Position numbers and translations under genes: made by a program. A DNA stretch of 38,977 nucleotides from an uncultured Clostridia bacterium (GTDB lineage Bacteria > Bacillota > Clostridia > Oscillospirales > Acutalibacteraceae), in assembly GCA_947585615.1 (NCBI GenBank), contig CANPXD010000009.1:1-38977 (forward strand). The letters run 5' to 3'. The notes under the pieces were generated by a model. That model was not told where the DNA came from. It was given only the letters and a program-made list of their open reading frames with translations, and did no database searches. Of this stretch, positions 25,320-34,747 are shown piece after piece (within the stretch, counting starts at the first letter, position 1; each line of letters begins with the position of its first letter).

Positions 25320-26312
25320 ATGTCAGAAAGAAAATGGTATAAAGGCGACACTCACCTGCATACAATCAACAGTGACGGAATACTGACAAAAGGTCAGCTT
25401 GTTGAAAAGTGCAAAAAAATCGGTCTGGATTTTATGATTATCACAGACCATAATTACAATTCCGTTAAGGAAAGCTATTATGACGGCGATATGCTCATAA
25501 TCCAGGGGCAGGAAATCACGGGTGATAACGGTCACGTAAACATCTGGGGAGTCAAAGTACCCGAAGAACCTCCTTACAAGCTTGATTCCAAGGAGGATTA
25601 TGTTAAAATCATTAATAAATGCCGCAAAGCGGGAGGAACGGTCTGCCTTAATCATCCGTTCTGCTCTAAATGCGGCTTCAGAATTGATATAGACGATTTA
25701 TACTGCGACTGCGTTGAGGTGTGGAACACGATTCAGCACTCGGATAATATGATAAATCGCGACTGGTGGGTAAAACAGCTTCTAAGCGGCCGAAGACTTG
25801 CGGCCGTCGGCGGTTCTGATTTTCATAAGGAATATGTACCGAAGCTTGAAATACTGCTTGCAAGTCCGACAACCATCGTTCTTGCGGAAGAAAAAACGCC
25901 CGAAGCAATATTAAAGGCGCTGCGCGAGGGCAGAAGCGTTATAACGAACTCCCCCGCCTCCTCAATGATAGAGCTTAGATGCGGTAACGCCGTTATTGGA
26001 GACACGGTAGAGTTCAAAGAGGGACTGACCGTAGAAATAGACATAACCAAGCTTATGCCGTTTCATACAGTTGTTGTGTATAACAACGAAAAACCGATCT
26101 ACACCTATGACTCGGGCACGTCTTTTTTCCAGAGCTGCCATTTCAGTTGTGATGTTGAGGAAAAAGGCTTTGTAAGAGTTGAAATCCTGTATGAATACAA
26201 GGGCGCTTTGAAATCTCTTTATCATACGGTTGAAAAAAAGTTCCTCGAATGCAGCCGAGAGACTTTACCGCCCTTCGTCAGAACGTTTACAAACCCGATT
26301 TGGTTTGAATGA
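25320..26312 (+). CDS. PHP-domain metal-dependent phosphoesterase
   Basis: KGDTHLHTINSDGILTKGQLVEKCKKIGLDFMIITDHN, LNHPFCSK, VGGSDFHK. Confidence 0.85.
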   Translation: MSERKWYKGDTHLHTINSDGILTKGQLVEKCKKIGLDFMIITDHNYNSVKESYYDGDMLIIQGQEITGDNGHVNIWGVKVPEEPPYKLDSKEDYVKIINKCRKAGGTVCLNHPFCSKCGFRIDIDDLYCDCVEVWNTIQHSDNMINRDWWVKQLLSGRRLAAVGGSDFHKEYVPKLEILLASPTTIVLAEEKTPEAILKALREGRSVITNSPASSMIELRCGNAVIGDTVEFKEGLTVEIDITKLMPFHTVVVYNNEKPIYTYDSGTSFFQSCHFSCDVEEKGFVRVEILYEYKGALKSLYHTVEKKFLECSRETLPPFVRTFTNPIWFE

Positions 26313-26316
26313 TAAT

Positions 26317-27831
26317 ATGGCAGATAAAAAAATAAAATCAATTCCAAAAAACCTGAAAATAAGCACAAGGATTTTTATAACCTCCGTTCTTGCAATCATC
26401 ATTCCCACCATCATAATCGTTATACTTGCAATTTCATTGATTTTTTTCGCTTCGGAGCGATTCAATTATTCAAACGAATCTTCCGGTACATACAGCATAA
26501 TCAGTCAGCTTCAGTGGAGTCAAATAGCCTCGGAGCTGACAGACGAGCTGATAAGTTTTGAAAGCGACGAGCAGAAGCTTGAGATGATTAAAGACAAAAT
26601 CGCTTCTCTTGAGGAAATGAATACACTTGTCTATATCAGCAAGAACAACGAAAACTTTTATAAAACCGATACCGACATTGATATTGTTCAAAAGGCAGAG
26701 GAGATTTCCGACGATGAATCTGACAAAAATCTTTATTATCTCGGTGAAAACGGACTTGTTTTAATTTCGACAACAGTTTATGATAACGATGAATACAGGC
26801 TGATTTTTGTTAATGAAAACTATATTGTTTCAGACAATGCGCCGGGCAAAAATTCAGAAAGTTTTATCGGTATGCTGATAAACAGGGCAAGTATTGTTAT
26901 GGCGGTTGTGCTTATAACCTTTATCACGGCAATCATTATAATCTCTTTTATAACTACTAAAACGATTGTCGGTCCCATTGAGGAGCTTACGATAGGAGCA
27001 AATGAATTTTCAAAGGGAAACTTTGATTACGAAATCAAATATAAATCAAGAAATGAAATCGGTCAGCTTGCAGACAGCTTCAACGAAATGCGTCTCAGGT
27101 TGAGAGAATCCATAGAAGAGAGGAACAGGGCGGATCAGAAGCAAAAAGAGATGATTGCGGGAATAGCCCATGATTTAAGAACTCCTCTCACCTCCGTAAA
27201 GGGATACCTTGAGGGACTGCGCGACGGTATTGCAGACACTCCTGAAAAAAGGGACAGATATATGGAAATCATCTATAATTCCACAATCGATACAGAAAAA
27301 ATGCTCGATGATCTTCTTGCCATTTCCAAATTTGACATCGGCGCTGTTTCGCTCAACTGCGAGAAAGTAAACATTCCGGACTTTATTGAATTTGCCGGAG
27401 AACTGGGTGAAATGCTGGAAAAAAATGATTTCGATTTTGAAATTATTGATAAAACGCGCACCTCTCCGAATCTGTACGTTGATACAGACAACTTTATAAG
27501 AGTTATAAACAATATTATTTCCAACAGTATCAAATACCGTCGTCCCGATGTCAAAGGTAAAATCGTGCTTACGATTTCGGAATATAAGCACACGGTTATT
27601 TTTGAAATGAAAGACAATGGTATGGGAGTGGACAAGGAGAGTCTGCCGCGAATATTTGATACGCTCTACAGAGCGGATAAAGCGCGCACGAATGTGCGCA
27701 ACGGTACCGGACTCGGTCTTGCTGTCTGCAAGCAGATTGTGGAAATGCACGGCGGTCTGATCTGGGCGCAAAGTGAATTCGGAAACGGGCTGTCAATATT
27801 TATTTCACTGCCTATATATAAAGAGGAGTAA
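26317..27831 (+). CDS. Membrane sensor histidine kinase (HAMP, HisKA, HATPase_c)
   Basis: Two TM segments, HAMP, H-box GIAHDLRTPLTSVKGYLEGL, N-box NIISNSIKYR, DNGMGV, GTGLGLAV. Start 26317 preferred; ORF-track start is an in-frame TTG inside the PHP gene. Confidence 0.93.
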   Translation: MADKKIKSIPKNLKISTRIFITSVLAIIIPTIIIVILAISLIFFASERFNYSNESSGTYSIISQLQWSQIASELTDELISFESDEQKLEMIKDKIASLEEMNTLVYISKNNENFYKTDTDIDIVQKAEEISDDESDKNLYYLGENGLVLISTTVYDNDEYRLIFVNENYIVSDNAPGKNSESFIGMLINRASIVMAVVLITFITAIIIISFITTKTIVGPIEELTIGANEFSKGNFDYEIKYKSRNEIGQLADSFNEMRLRLRESIEERNRADQKQKEMIAGIAHDLRTPLTSVKGYLEGLRDGIADTPEKRDRYMEIIYNSTIDTEKMLDDLLAISKFDIGAVSLNCEKVNIPDFIEFAGELGEMLEKNDFDFEIIDKTRTSPNLYVDTDNFIRVINNIISNSIKYRRPDVKGKIVLTISEYKHTVIFEMKDNGMGVDKESLPRIFDTLYRADKARTNVRNGTGLGLAVCKQIVEMHGGLIWAQSEFGNGLSIFISLPIYKEE

Positions 27832-27833
27832 TT

Positions 27834-28532
27834 ATGAAAAAGATTTTAATTATTGAGGACGACATTAACATCCAAACTCTGGAAAAGGATTACCTTGTGG
27901 CAAACTCCTTCAGCGTAAAAACAGAAGTTGACGGAGAAGCAGGTCTTGAAACAGCGCTTAACGAAGATTTTGATCTTGTTATTCTTGATATTATGCTTCC
28001 GGGAACAGACGGTCTTGAAATTTGCCGCCGCCTGCGTGATGTAAAGGATATTCCGATAATCCTTGTCACCGCTAAAAAGGAGGATATTGATAAAATCAAA
28101 GGCTTCGGGTTCGGCGCTGACGACTACATAGTAAAGCCTTTTTCACCGAGTGAGCTTGTTACAAGGGTTATTGCGCATATAAGCCGTTATAAAAGACTGA
28201 CCTCACGCGATTCCGCAAGAGGTGAAAACGGCGAAGTGCTTGAAATCGATCGTCTCAGGCTGGACTGCAATTCAAGACGTGCGTTTATTGAAAACAAAGA
28301 AGTCAATTTAACAAACAAGGAATTTGATCTGCTTTACTTCCTTGCCTCAAATCCCGATACGGTTTATGCAAAGGAAACGCTTTTCAATGAAATATGGCAT
28401 TATGATTCCATCGGCGAAACATCAACGGTTACCGTCCATGTCAACAGAATACGCGATAAAATAAAGGAAATAGACGGCAGTGCCGATTATATCCACACTG
28501 TATGGGGCAAGGGCTATCGCTTTAACAGATAA
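27834..28532 (+). CDS. OmpR/PhoB-family response regulator
   Basis: KKILIIEDDINIQTLEKDYL, DLVILDIMLPGTDGLEICRRLR, GADDYIVKPFSPSEL, winged helix HYDSIGETSTVTVHVNRIRDKI..YIHTVWGKGYRF. Confidence 0.95.
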   Translation: MKKILIIEDDINIQTLEKDYLVANSFSVKTEVDGEAGLETALNEDFDLVILDIMLPGTDGLEICRRLRDVKDIPIILVTAKKEDIDKIKGFGFGADDYIVKPFSPSELVTRVIAHISRYKRLTSRDSARGENGEVLEIDRLRLDCNSRRAFIENKEVNLTNKEFDLLYFLASNPDTVYAKETLFNEIWHYDSIGETSTVTVHVNRIRDKIKEIDGSADYIHTVWGKGYRFNR

Positions 28533-28580
28533 AAAGGCTCAATATCAAATATTGGAGCAGCGCGAACCAATAAAGAATGA

Positions 28581-28622
28581 AATCAAAACCCATCGGTTGA
28601 ATTCAACCGGTGGGTTTTGATT
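28581..28622. terminator. Bidirectional terminator between convergent genes
   Basis: Near-perfect 42-nt palindrome AATCAAAACCCATCGGTTGAATTCAACCGGTGGGTTTTGATT. Confidence 0.85.
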
Positions 28623-28638
28623 TGCTGTCGAACTATAT

Positions 28639-29328
28639 TCATACACCGTTACATACCGCAATACAATGCTGTTTCGGAATGATGTTATATATGTTTTCGC
28701 ATTTCCCGCAGGCAAGCGCTCTCACCTTGCAGTCCTTCCTTGTTACTTCTATAAGTGAATTTTTCGTTACGGCATTGTAAACGTTTTCCTTGTTGCAACC
28801 GTAAAGCATATAAATCGTTTTTTCGGTATCTCTGCCCTTAATTACGCTTTTTGAAATGATTATATATCTCGGCGGATAGGAATATTTGTATCTTTTTGCG
28901 TTTTCATCAAAAGAGAGCGACTTCAATTCCTCCTGAAAATAGAAAGGCATTTCAGGGTATTCGGGAATATATGTAATCTCGCTCCTGTCAATGCTGCTGT
29001 ATACAATCCGCCTGTTTTCTATACGAAAAAGAGGCGTCACTTTATTGCTAATAATATCCTGTTCAAGCCTTATCATCAGAATCACGCTCCAGTCGGAGCC
29101 GCTGCCATACTCATCCGTGTTCCTCAAAGCGTATGTTATGTGCTTTTTCCTATAAGGCTCGAAAATAAAAAAGAAAAAACAGGAAAACTTATTTTTGTTG
29201 AAACGCAGACCGTAAAATTTTCTGCTGAAAATATTGCGCGCCTTTATTTCATGGAAAAATCCGTCTTTTGCCTTTCTGTATTCAAAATAAGTATAATTTC
29301 TGCTCGTGATATTACATATAGCTGTCAT
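28639..29328 (-). CDS. Hypothetical protein
   Basis: Continuous 229-aa ORF, no recognised family, no competing ORF on the other strand over most of its length. Confidence 0.55.
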   Translation of the reverse strand: MTAICNITSRNYTYFEYRKAKDGFFHEIKARNIFSRKFYGLRFNKNKFSCFFFFIFEPYRKKHITYALRNTDEYGSGSDWSVILMIRLEQDIISNKVTPLFRIENRRIVYSSIDRSEITYIPEYPEMPFYFQEELKSLSFDENAKRYKYSYPPRYIIISKSVIKGRDTEKTIYMLYGCNKENVYNAVTKNSLIEVTRKDCKVRALACGKCENIYNIIPKQHCIAVCNGV

Positions 29329-29365
29329 TCAATCACCCGTAATTACTATAACATAATAAAACAGC

Positions 29366-29566
29366 TTATTTTGCCGAAGCGTGATACGTGCGGGCATTCG
29401 CAATTTTTACCAATGTCGGCAGACTGAGCTTTGTGGCGGCTCTTTCAATATGAGATATATTAGACGGCTCAACGCCGGATTTCTCAGAAAGTCTTTCCTG
29501 CGTCCACCCGTGTGAAATTCTTGCCTCCTTTACGCGTTTCCCGATTGATACATAATCAATTCCCAT
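29366..29566 (-). CDS. Short XRE-family HTH protein (possibly C-terminally truncated)
   Basis: IGKRVKEARISHGWTQERLSEKSGVEPSNISHIERAATKLSLPTLVKIANARTYHASAK*. Confidence 0.75.
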   Translation of the reverse strand: MGIDYVSIGKRVKEARISHGWTQERLSEKSGVEPSNISHIERAATKLSLPTLVKIANARTYHASAK

Positions 29567-29599
29567 TATTCTACTTCTAAATATGTTAAATTGATTGTA

Positions 29600-29662
29600 T
29601 ATCCTTATCGGATATGATAACAGAACGCCAATATCCTAATCGGATACTGTCGTTCTGTTATC
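29600..29662. promoter_or_regulatory. Paired 15-bp palindromes and nested inverted repeat upstream of small XRE gene
   Basis: TATCCTTATCGGATA (29600-29614) and TATCCTAATCGGATA (29632-29646); IR GATAACAGAACG (29616-29627) / CGTTCTGTTATC (29651-29662). Confidence 0.7.
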
Positions 29663-29716
29663 ACGCTAAATTTTTATCAATTATATAATTTAAGGATATT
29701 TCTCACGAAAAAGCAT

Positions 29717-29752
29717 TAAAAATGCGGTACAGCCTTTGCTGTACCGCATTTT
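29717..29752 (-). terminator. Strong terminator after rplL
   Basis: Minus strand AAAATGCGGTACAGC-aaag-GCTGTACCGCATTTTT. Confidence 0.85.
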
Positions 29753-29768
29753 AGATGTATTAAACTTA

Positions 29769-30146
29769 TTATTTAAGTTCAACCGTTGCGCCTGCTTCTG
29801 TGAGCTTAGCCTTAAGAGCCTCAGCGTCTGCTGTTGGAACAGCCTCTTTAACTGTTGAGGGAACACCGTCAACAATTTCCTTCGCCTCTTTAAGACCGAG
29901 ACCTGTTGCCTCACGAACAGCCTTGATGACCTGAATCTTGTTTGCTCCAACCTCAGTAAGAACAACATCAAACTCTGTCTTTTCCTCTGCTGCTGCCGCG
30001 CCGCTCTCTGCAGGAGCCGCAACTGCAACAGCTGCTGCCGCGCTTACGCCGAATTCTTCTTCTACTGCCGAAACGAGCTCTGAAAGCTCAAGAACTGTGA
30101 GAGTTTTAAGCTCTTCAACAATTTTTGTAACATTTTCTGATGCCAT
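29769..30146 (-). CDS. rplL: 50S ribosomal protein L7/L12
   Basis: [83 protein letters not shown] before 30146. Confidence 0.97.
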   Translation of the reverse strand: MASENVTKIVEELKTLTVLELSELVSAVEEEFGVSAAAAVAVAAPAESGAAAAEEKTEFDVVLTEVGANKIQVIKAVREATGLGLKEAKEIVDGVPSTVKEAVPTADAEALKAKLTEAGATVELK

Positions 30147-30183
30147 TTTTATTTCCTCCAAATTAATATTTTCATTTTGCTGA

Positions 30184-30759
30184 TTATTCAGCGGTTTCTT
30201 CTGCGGGCGCTTCCTCTGGTGAAGCCGCCCCCTCTGCGGAATCTTTTTCCTGCATACAGGCTTCTACTCCGCCCTTGTCAACTATGGCCTTTACTCCTCT
30301 TGCAAATGCGGCGATAGGCGCGCTGAACACACTGCAAACCGTTGCAAGAAGAACTTCTCTTGACGGAAGCTTTGCAAGCGACTGGAGCTTTGCCATATCA
30401 ATCACTTCATCGTCAAGAAAGCCTGATTTAAGGGTGAAGTTCGGATGTGTGTCGGCGTATTTCTGAAGAATACGTGCCGATGCAACATAATCGTCTGCGC
30501 TTGTAGCAATAGCCGTTGTACCTTCAAGTACATCATCAAGTCCCTCAAGACCTGCCGCGTCGGCCGCTCTTTTGAGGAGCGTATTTTTAACGACTGTGTA
30601 CTCAACGCCGGCTTCACGAAGCTCTTTGCGCAGCTTTGTGTCATCTTCTACATTTATACCCTTGTAATCAACAACAACGCCTGCGATGGAGCCTTTAATT
30701 CTCTCTGCGAGAGCAGCAACCTGTGCCTGTTTCTTTTCAAGAATTACCGTGCTTGGCAT
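30184..30759 (-). CDS. rplJ: 50S ribosomal protein L10
   Basis: [75 protein letters not shown]. Confidence 0.95.
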   Translation of the reverse strand: MPSTVILEKKQAQVAALAERIKGSIAGVVVDYKGINVEDDTKLRKELREAGVEYTVVKNTLLKRAADAAGLEGLDDVLEGTTAIATSADDYVASARILQKYADTHPNFTLKSGFLDDEVIDMAKLQSLAKLPSREVLLATVCSVFSAPIAAFARGVKAIVDKGGVEACMQEKDSAEGAASPEEAPAEETAE

Positions 30760-30779
30760 TAACCTTTCCTCCTTATTTA

Positions 30780-30966
30780 TTTGCCGCCTTTTGAGACGGA
30801 CTTTGAGGCTGTTTCCAAAAAACAAAAGTGCATTCCCATAGAGGAATGCACAACATTTTAAAATAATTATATATACCTATATAATCGTAAAATGCTCATT
30901 CCTCGGCAGGCGATTAAATAATCTTACGCCAAAAGGCACCTGCTGTCTTTGGTTGAACAGCAAATG
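30780..30966 (-). ncRNA. Ribosomal protein L10 leader (attenuating rplJL leader)
   Basis: Minus-strand leader upstream of rplJ ending in hairpin GTGCATTCC-tctat-GGGAATGCAC-TTTTGTTTTTT (30816-30851). Confidence 0.7.
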
Positions 30967-30967
30967 T

Positions 30968-30996
30968 ATTGTAACACAGGACAAAAGTTCTGTCAA
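30968..30996 (-). promoter_or_regulatory. rplJL promoter (TTGACA-N17-TACAAT)
   Basis: Minus strand TTGACA 30996-30991, TACAAT 30973-30968. Confidence 0.75.
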
Positions 30997-31008
30997 TACC
31001 GAAATAAA

Positions 31009-31710
31009 TTATTCTACGTTTGAACCTACTCTGCCCGGATTAATGCGAACGCCGGGGCCCATTGTTGACGCAACTGTGCAGGATCTGATATACTGACCCT
31101 TAGCGGCGGCAGGCTTTGCCTTGATAATAGCGTCAAGCAGTGCGTTGAAATTTTCAAGCAACTTTTCCGTTCCGAAAGAAGCCTTGCCGATTGGGCAGTG
31201 AATAATATTTGACTTGTCAAGACGGTATTCAATTTTACCTGCTTTCGCGTCTGTTACAGCTTTTGCAACGTCCATCGTTACAGTACCTGCCTTGGGAGAC
31301 GGCATAAGACCGCGGGGGCCGAGAACTTTACCCAGACGTCCTACAAAACCCATCATATCGGGGCTGGCAATAGCAACATCGAAATCCATCCAGCCGCCCT
31401 GAATCTTTGTTACGAGATCTGCGTCGCCTACAAAGTCCGCGCCGGCTTCTTCAGCCGCCTTTGCCAGATCGCCTTTTGCGAATACCGCAACGCGAACATC
31501 TTTACCGGTTCCGTTCGGAAGAACGACCGCACCGCGTACCTGCTGGTCAGCGTGACGTGAATCAACACCCAGACGAACATGAACCTCAATTGTTTCATCA
31601 AATTTTGCTGTAGCTGTCTTTGTTGCAAGCTCAAGAGCCTCAGCGCTTTCATACAGATTTGAACGGTCAACGAGCTTTGCGCTGTCCAAATATTTTTTTC
31701 CATGTTTCAT
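31009..31710 (-). CDS. rplA: 50S ribosomal protein L1
   Basis: [22 protein letters not shown].., [37 protein letters not shown]. Confidence 0.97.
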   Translation of the reverse strand: MKHGKKYLDSAKLVDRSNLYESAEALELATKTATAKFDETIEVHVRLGVDSRHADQQVRGAVVLPNGTGKDVRVAVFAKGDLAKAAEEAGADFVGDADLVTKIQGGWMDFDVAIASPDMMGFVGRLGKVLGPRGLMPSPKAGTVTMDVAKAVTDAKAGKIEYRLDKSNIIHCPIGKASFGTEKLLENFNALLDAIIKAKPAAAKGQYIRSCTVASTMGPGVRINPGRVGSNVE

Positions 31711-31758
31711 AATAAATTACCTCCAGTGGTTAATCGGATTTTTCCTCCCACACGGGAA

Positions 31759-32184
31759 TCAATCTTCTACTGTGATGCCCATGCTGCGGGCAGTGCCTGC
31801 AATCATACTCATTGCGGCTTCAAGGCTTGCAGCGTTGAGATCGGGCATCTTTGTTTCTGCAATCTGCTGAATCTGCGCCTTAGTAATTGATGCTACCTTG
31901 TTTTTGTTCGGAACACCCGAAGCCTTGTCTATTCCGCACGCCTTCTTGATAAGGACGGCTGCCGGCGGAGTCTTTGTAACAAATGTGAATGAACGATCCT
32001 CAAAAACCGTGATAACAACCGGGATTACAAGACCTGCATCATTCTTCGTTCTTTCATTGAATTCCTTGGTGAAAGCCATAATGTTTACACCATGCTGACC
32101 GAGCGCGGGACCTACCGGGGGCGCCGGAGTCGCTTTGCCGGCCGGAATTTGCAGCTTAATTAAGCCTACTACCTTCTGAGCCAT
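31759..32184 (-). CDS. rplK: 50S ribosomal protein L11
   Basis: [46 protein letters not shown]. Confidence 0.98.
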   Translation of the reverse strand: MAQKVVGLIKLQIPAGKATPAPPVGPALGQHGVNIMAFTKEFNERTKNDAGLVIPVVITVFEDRSFTFVTKTPPAAVLIKKACGIDKASGVPNKNKVASITKAQIQQIAETKMPDLNAASLEAAMSMIAGTARSMGITVED

Positions 32185-32287
32185 AATAATTTCCTCCTAA
32201 AAAATGTGGTATGGCGGGGCTTTACCCCTCCCACTCACCGCTTGGCGGTGAATAACAAGCAGCATTGCTGCCGATTACCAAAATAAA

Positions 32288-32812
32288 TTAATTGTCTGCC
32301 TTTTCAAGCTGGTCAAGCTCAAATTCAACCGAAGTTTCACGGCCGAACATTGAAATCGTGACCTGAGCGCTGTTTGCGGCAGCGTCAACGGAATCAACCG
32401 TTCCGGAAAATCCTTCAAGCGGGCCGTCAATAACATTGACGAGATCGCCCTCCTTGTAGGCAACCTCCACGCTGACCTTGTCAACGCCGAGCTTTTTAAC
32501 CTCTTCCTCAGTAAGAGGAACGGGTTTGCTCTCAGGGCCTACGAATCCCGTGCATCCTCTGATGTTTCGGACAACATACCATGTGTCGTCGTTCATAACC
32601 ATTTTTACGAGAACATAGCCGGGAAATATTTTTCTTTCGACTTCTTTTTTAGTTCCGTCTTCCTTTATTTCAACAACTGTTTCGGTCGGCACGGAAACCT
32701 CCTGAATCAAATCGTGGAGATTTCTGTTTTCAACAACAGTCTGAATATTGCTTGCAACCTTGTTTTCATATCCCGAAAAGGTGTGCGCAACATACCATTT
32801 TGCTTCTTCCAT
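32288..32812 (-). CDS. nusG: Transcription termination/antitermination protein NusG
   Basis: MEEAKWYVAHTFSGYENKVASNIQ.., ERKIFPGYVLVKMVMNDDTWYVVRNIRGCTGFVG, KOW YKEGDLVNVIDGPLEGFSGTVDSVD. Confidence 0.97.
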   Translation of the reverse strand: MEEAKWYVAHTFSGYENKVASNIQTVVENRNLHDLIQEVSVPTETVVEIKEDGTKKEVERKIFPGYVLVKMVMNDDTWYVVRNIRGCTGFVGPESKPVPLTEEEVKKLGVDKVSVEVAYKEGDLVNVIDGPLEGFSGTVDSVDAAANSAQVTISMFGRETSVEFELDQLEKADN

Positions 32813-32845
32813 ATGGATAGTGAGCCTCCGTAAATAAATTAGAGC

Positions 32846-33235
32846 TTACTCAGCCGTGTCAGCGTCAGCGTCGGCGCTTGTTTCCTCTTCAACATCCAAA
32901 TCGGATTCAGAGGTGTTATCGGCTGTATCGCTTACGGTTGTGTTTTCCTTAAGGCTCTTTATTCCCTTTAATCCGAGGGAAAGAACTGTGTCCACACCGT
33001 AAATTGCAACGCCAACCACAAGTGAAACCAAAAGCACGATAGCCGTGTTTCTGATTGTTTCCTTAGCCGATGGCCAGACAACCTTTTTGCGCTCTGCATT
33101 AACGCTCTTAAAGAAAGAGACTATGGATTTAAACGGATTTTTCTTTGCTTTTTTACTTTTCCCTGCCTTTTTGGAGCTTTTTTCAGCCTTTGCAGGCTTT
33201 TTTTCATCCTTTTCGGCGTTCTTATCTTCAGCCAT
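32846..33235 (-). CDS. secE: Preprotein translocase subunit SecE with Lys-rich N-terminal extension
   Basis: KSIVSFFKSVNAERKKVVWPSAKETIRNTAIVLLVSLVVGVAIYGVDTVLSLGL, directly upstream of nusG. Confidence 0.92.
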   Translation of the reverse strand: MAEDKNAEKDEKKPAKAEKSSKKAGKSKKAKKNPFKSIVSFFKSVNAERKKVVWPSAKETIRNTAIVLLVSLVVGVAIYGVDTVLSLGLKGIKSLKENTTVSDTADNTSESDLDVEEETSADADADTAE

Positions 33236-33247
33236 TTCTATCCTCCG

Positions 33248-33397
33248 TTACTTCGTTTCTCTGTGAAGAGTATGCTTTTTACAGAACGGGCAATACTTGT
33301 TCATTTCAAGTCTGTCCGGTGTATTTTTCTTGTTTTTCATCGTATTGTAGTTACGCTGTTTGCATTCAGTGCAAGCTAAAGTTACTTTAACTCTCAT
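33248..33397 (-). CDS. rpmG: 50S ribosomal protein L33
   Basis: Reverse translation [49 protein letters not shown] (49 aa, two CxxC); too short for the ORF track. Confidence 0.96.
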   Translation of the reverse strand: MRVKVTLACTECKQRNYNTMKNKKNTPDRLEMNKYCPFCKKHTLHRETK

Positions 33398-33518
33398 TTC
33401 GGCACCTCCATTTTATTTCGATTTTTAATCTCCCTCATAACCCGCAAACGCAGCTTTTACAAGCCTTGTCCGTTGCACAAAAAGGGCAAAAAAATTAACC
33501 CCTTTTCGAGGTATCATT

Positions 33519-33548
33519 ACTATAGCATAACGCGAAACATATTGTCAA
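33519..33548 (-). promoter_or_regulatory. Promoter of rpmG-secE-nusG region (TTGACA-N18-TATAGT)
   Basis: Minus strand TTGACA 33548-33543, TATAGT 33524-33519. Confidence 0.7.
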
Positions 33549-33634
33549 GTAATTTCTGTAAAAAAATTTGCAATTATCTGTAATTTATATTATTATAATA
33601 AAAAACATCATAGATATAGTGTTCGGAGGATTCC

Positions 33635-34747
33635 ATGACCACAATTATAACAGGCGCCGGAGCTTCGGGTCTTGCCGCCGCAATCACACTTAAACAGAAC
33701 TTACCTGATGAAGAGGTTATTGTTCTCGAACGTCTCAGCTCGGCAGGCAGAAAAATACTTGCCACAGGCAACGGCAGGTGTAATCTGACAAATACCTGTG
33801 CTGAAAACTACAGCGAGGTACGCTCCTTTTTTGAAAAAATCGGGCTTTTTCTGAGATGCAAGGAGCAGGGGCGCGTTTATCCCTATTCCCTGAAAGCCGA
33901 AACAGTACTTGAAATTCTTTTGGAAGCGTGCGATAATCTCGGAGTAAAGATAATAACAGACTGCGAGGTAACGTCCATAAAAAAGAATCTTGAGGTCAGT
34001 TGCGCAAAGGGGACTTTCAAGGCAGACAGCATAATCCTCTGCACCGGAGGAACCGCGCAGAGGAATCTCGGTTCAAACGGAAGCGGCTACAGTCTTGTTA
34101 AGGCTCTCGGACACAGCGTTACTCCCCTGTCCCCCGCGCTCGTTCAGCTCACCTCTTCCAGCAAACATCCGCGTGCTTTGAGCGGCACAAGGGTGCGCTG
34201 CGGAATCCGGATTGAGCTTGACGGAAAAGCCGCAGGTGAGGAGCATGGAGAAATTCTTTTCACCGATTACGGAATTTCGGGAATTGCCGCAATGAATTTA
34301 TCTTATATTGTTGGCAAAAACTTTTCAGAAAGCGTACCCGAAAAATGTGTTGCCGTTCTTGACCTTACACCTGAAATCAGCGCGGACAAACTTTCGCGGC
34401 ACATTGAAGAATTCGGAACTTTACGCGGAATTCTCGGTAGCAGACTATGGGAAATAATCATAAAGCAGGCTGACGGCGATTTGCACAGAGCCGTCAAAAT
34501 CACAAAAAGCTGGCGGCTTGTTATCACAGGCACAAAAGGTTTTGACTTTGCACAAATAACAAACGGAGGCGTTCCGCTCAGCGAAACAGACAGGTTTGAA
34601 TCAAAAGCCGCTGAAAACATTTTTATCTGCGGCGAATTGCTCGACAGGCAGTTCCCGTGCGGCGGTTTCAATCTTGACTTCGCATGGCATAGCGGAATAA
34701 GCGCAGCAAACAGGATAACGAGAAAAAGATATGATAAGAATAAATGA
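33635..34747 (+). CDS. NAD(P)/FAD-dependent oxidoreductase (HI0933/BaiN-like)
   Basis: TIITGAGASGLAAAITL, ERLSSAGRKILATGNGRCNLTN, GGFNLDFAWHSGISAANRI. Confidence 0.9.
   Translation: MTTIITGAGASGLAAAITLKQNLPDEEVIVLERLSSAGRKILATGNGRCNLTNTCAENYSEVRSFFEKIGLFLRCKEQGRVYPYSLKAETVLEILLEACDNLGVKIITDCEVTSIKKNLEVSCAKGTFKADSIILCTGGTAQRNLGSNGSGYSLVKALGHSVTPLSPALVQLTSSSKHPRALSGTRVRCGIRIELDGKAAGEEHGEILFTDYGISGIAAMNLSYIVGKNFSESVPEKCVAVLDLTPEISADKLSRHIEEFGTLRGILGSRLWEIIIKQADGDLHRAVKITKSWRLVITGTKGFDFAQITNGGVPLSETDRFESKAAENIFICGELLDRQFPCGGFNLDFAWHSGISAANRITRKRYDKNK

Noticed and set aside
27175-27771. 198-aa minus-strand ORF opposite the histidine kinase
   Set aside because: Antisense shadow; the plus strand has all kinase motifs.
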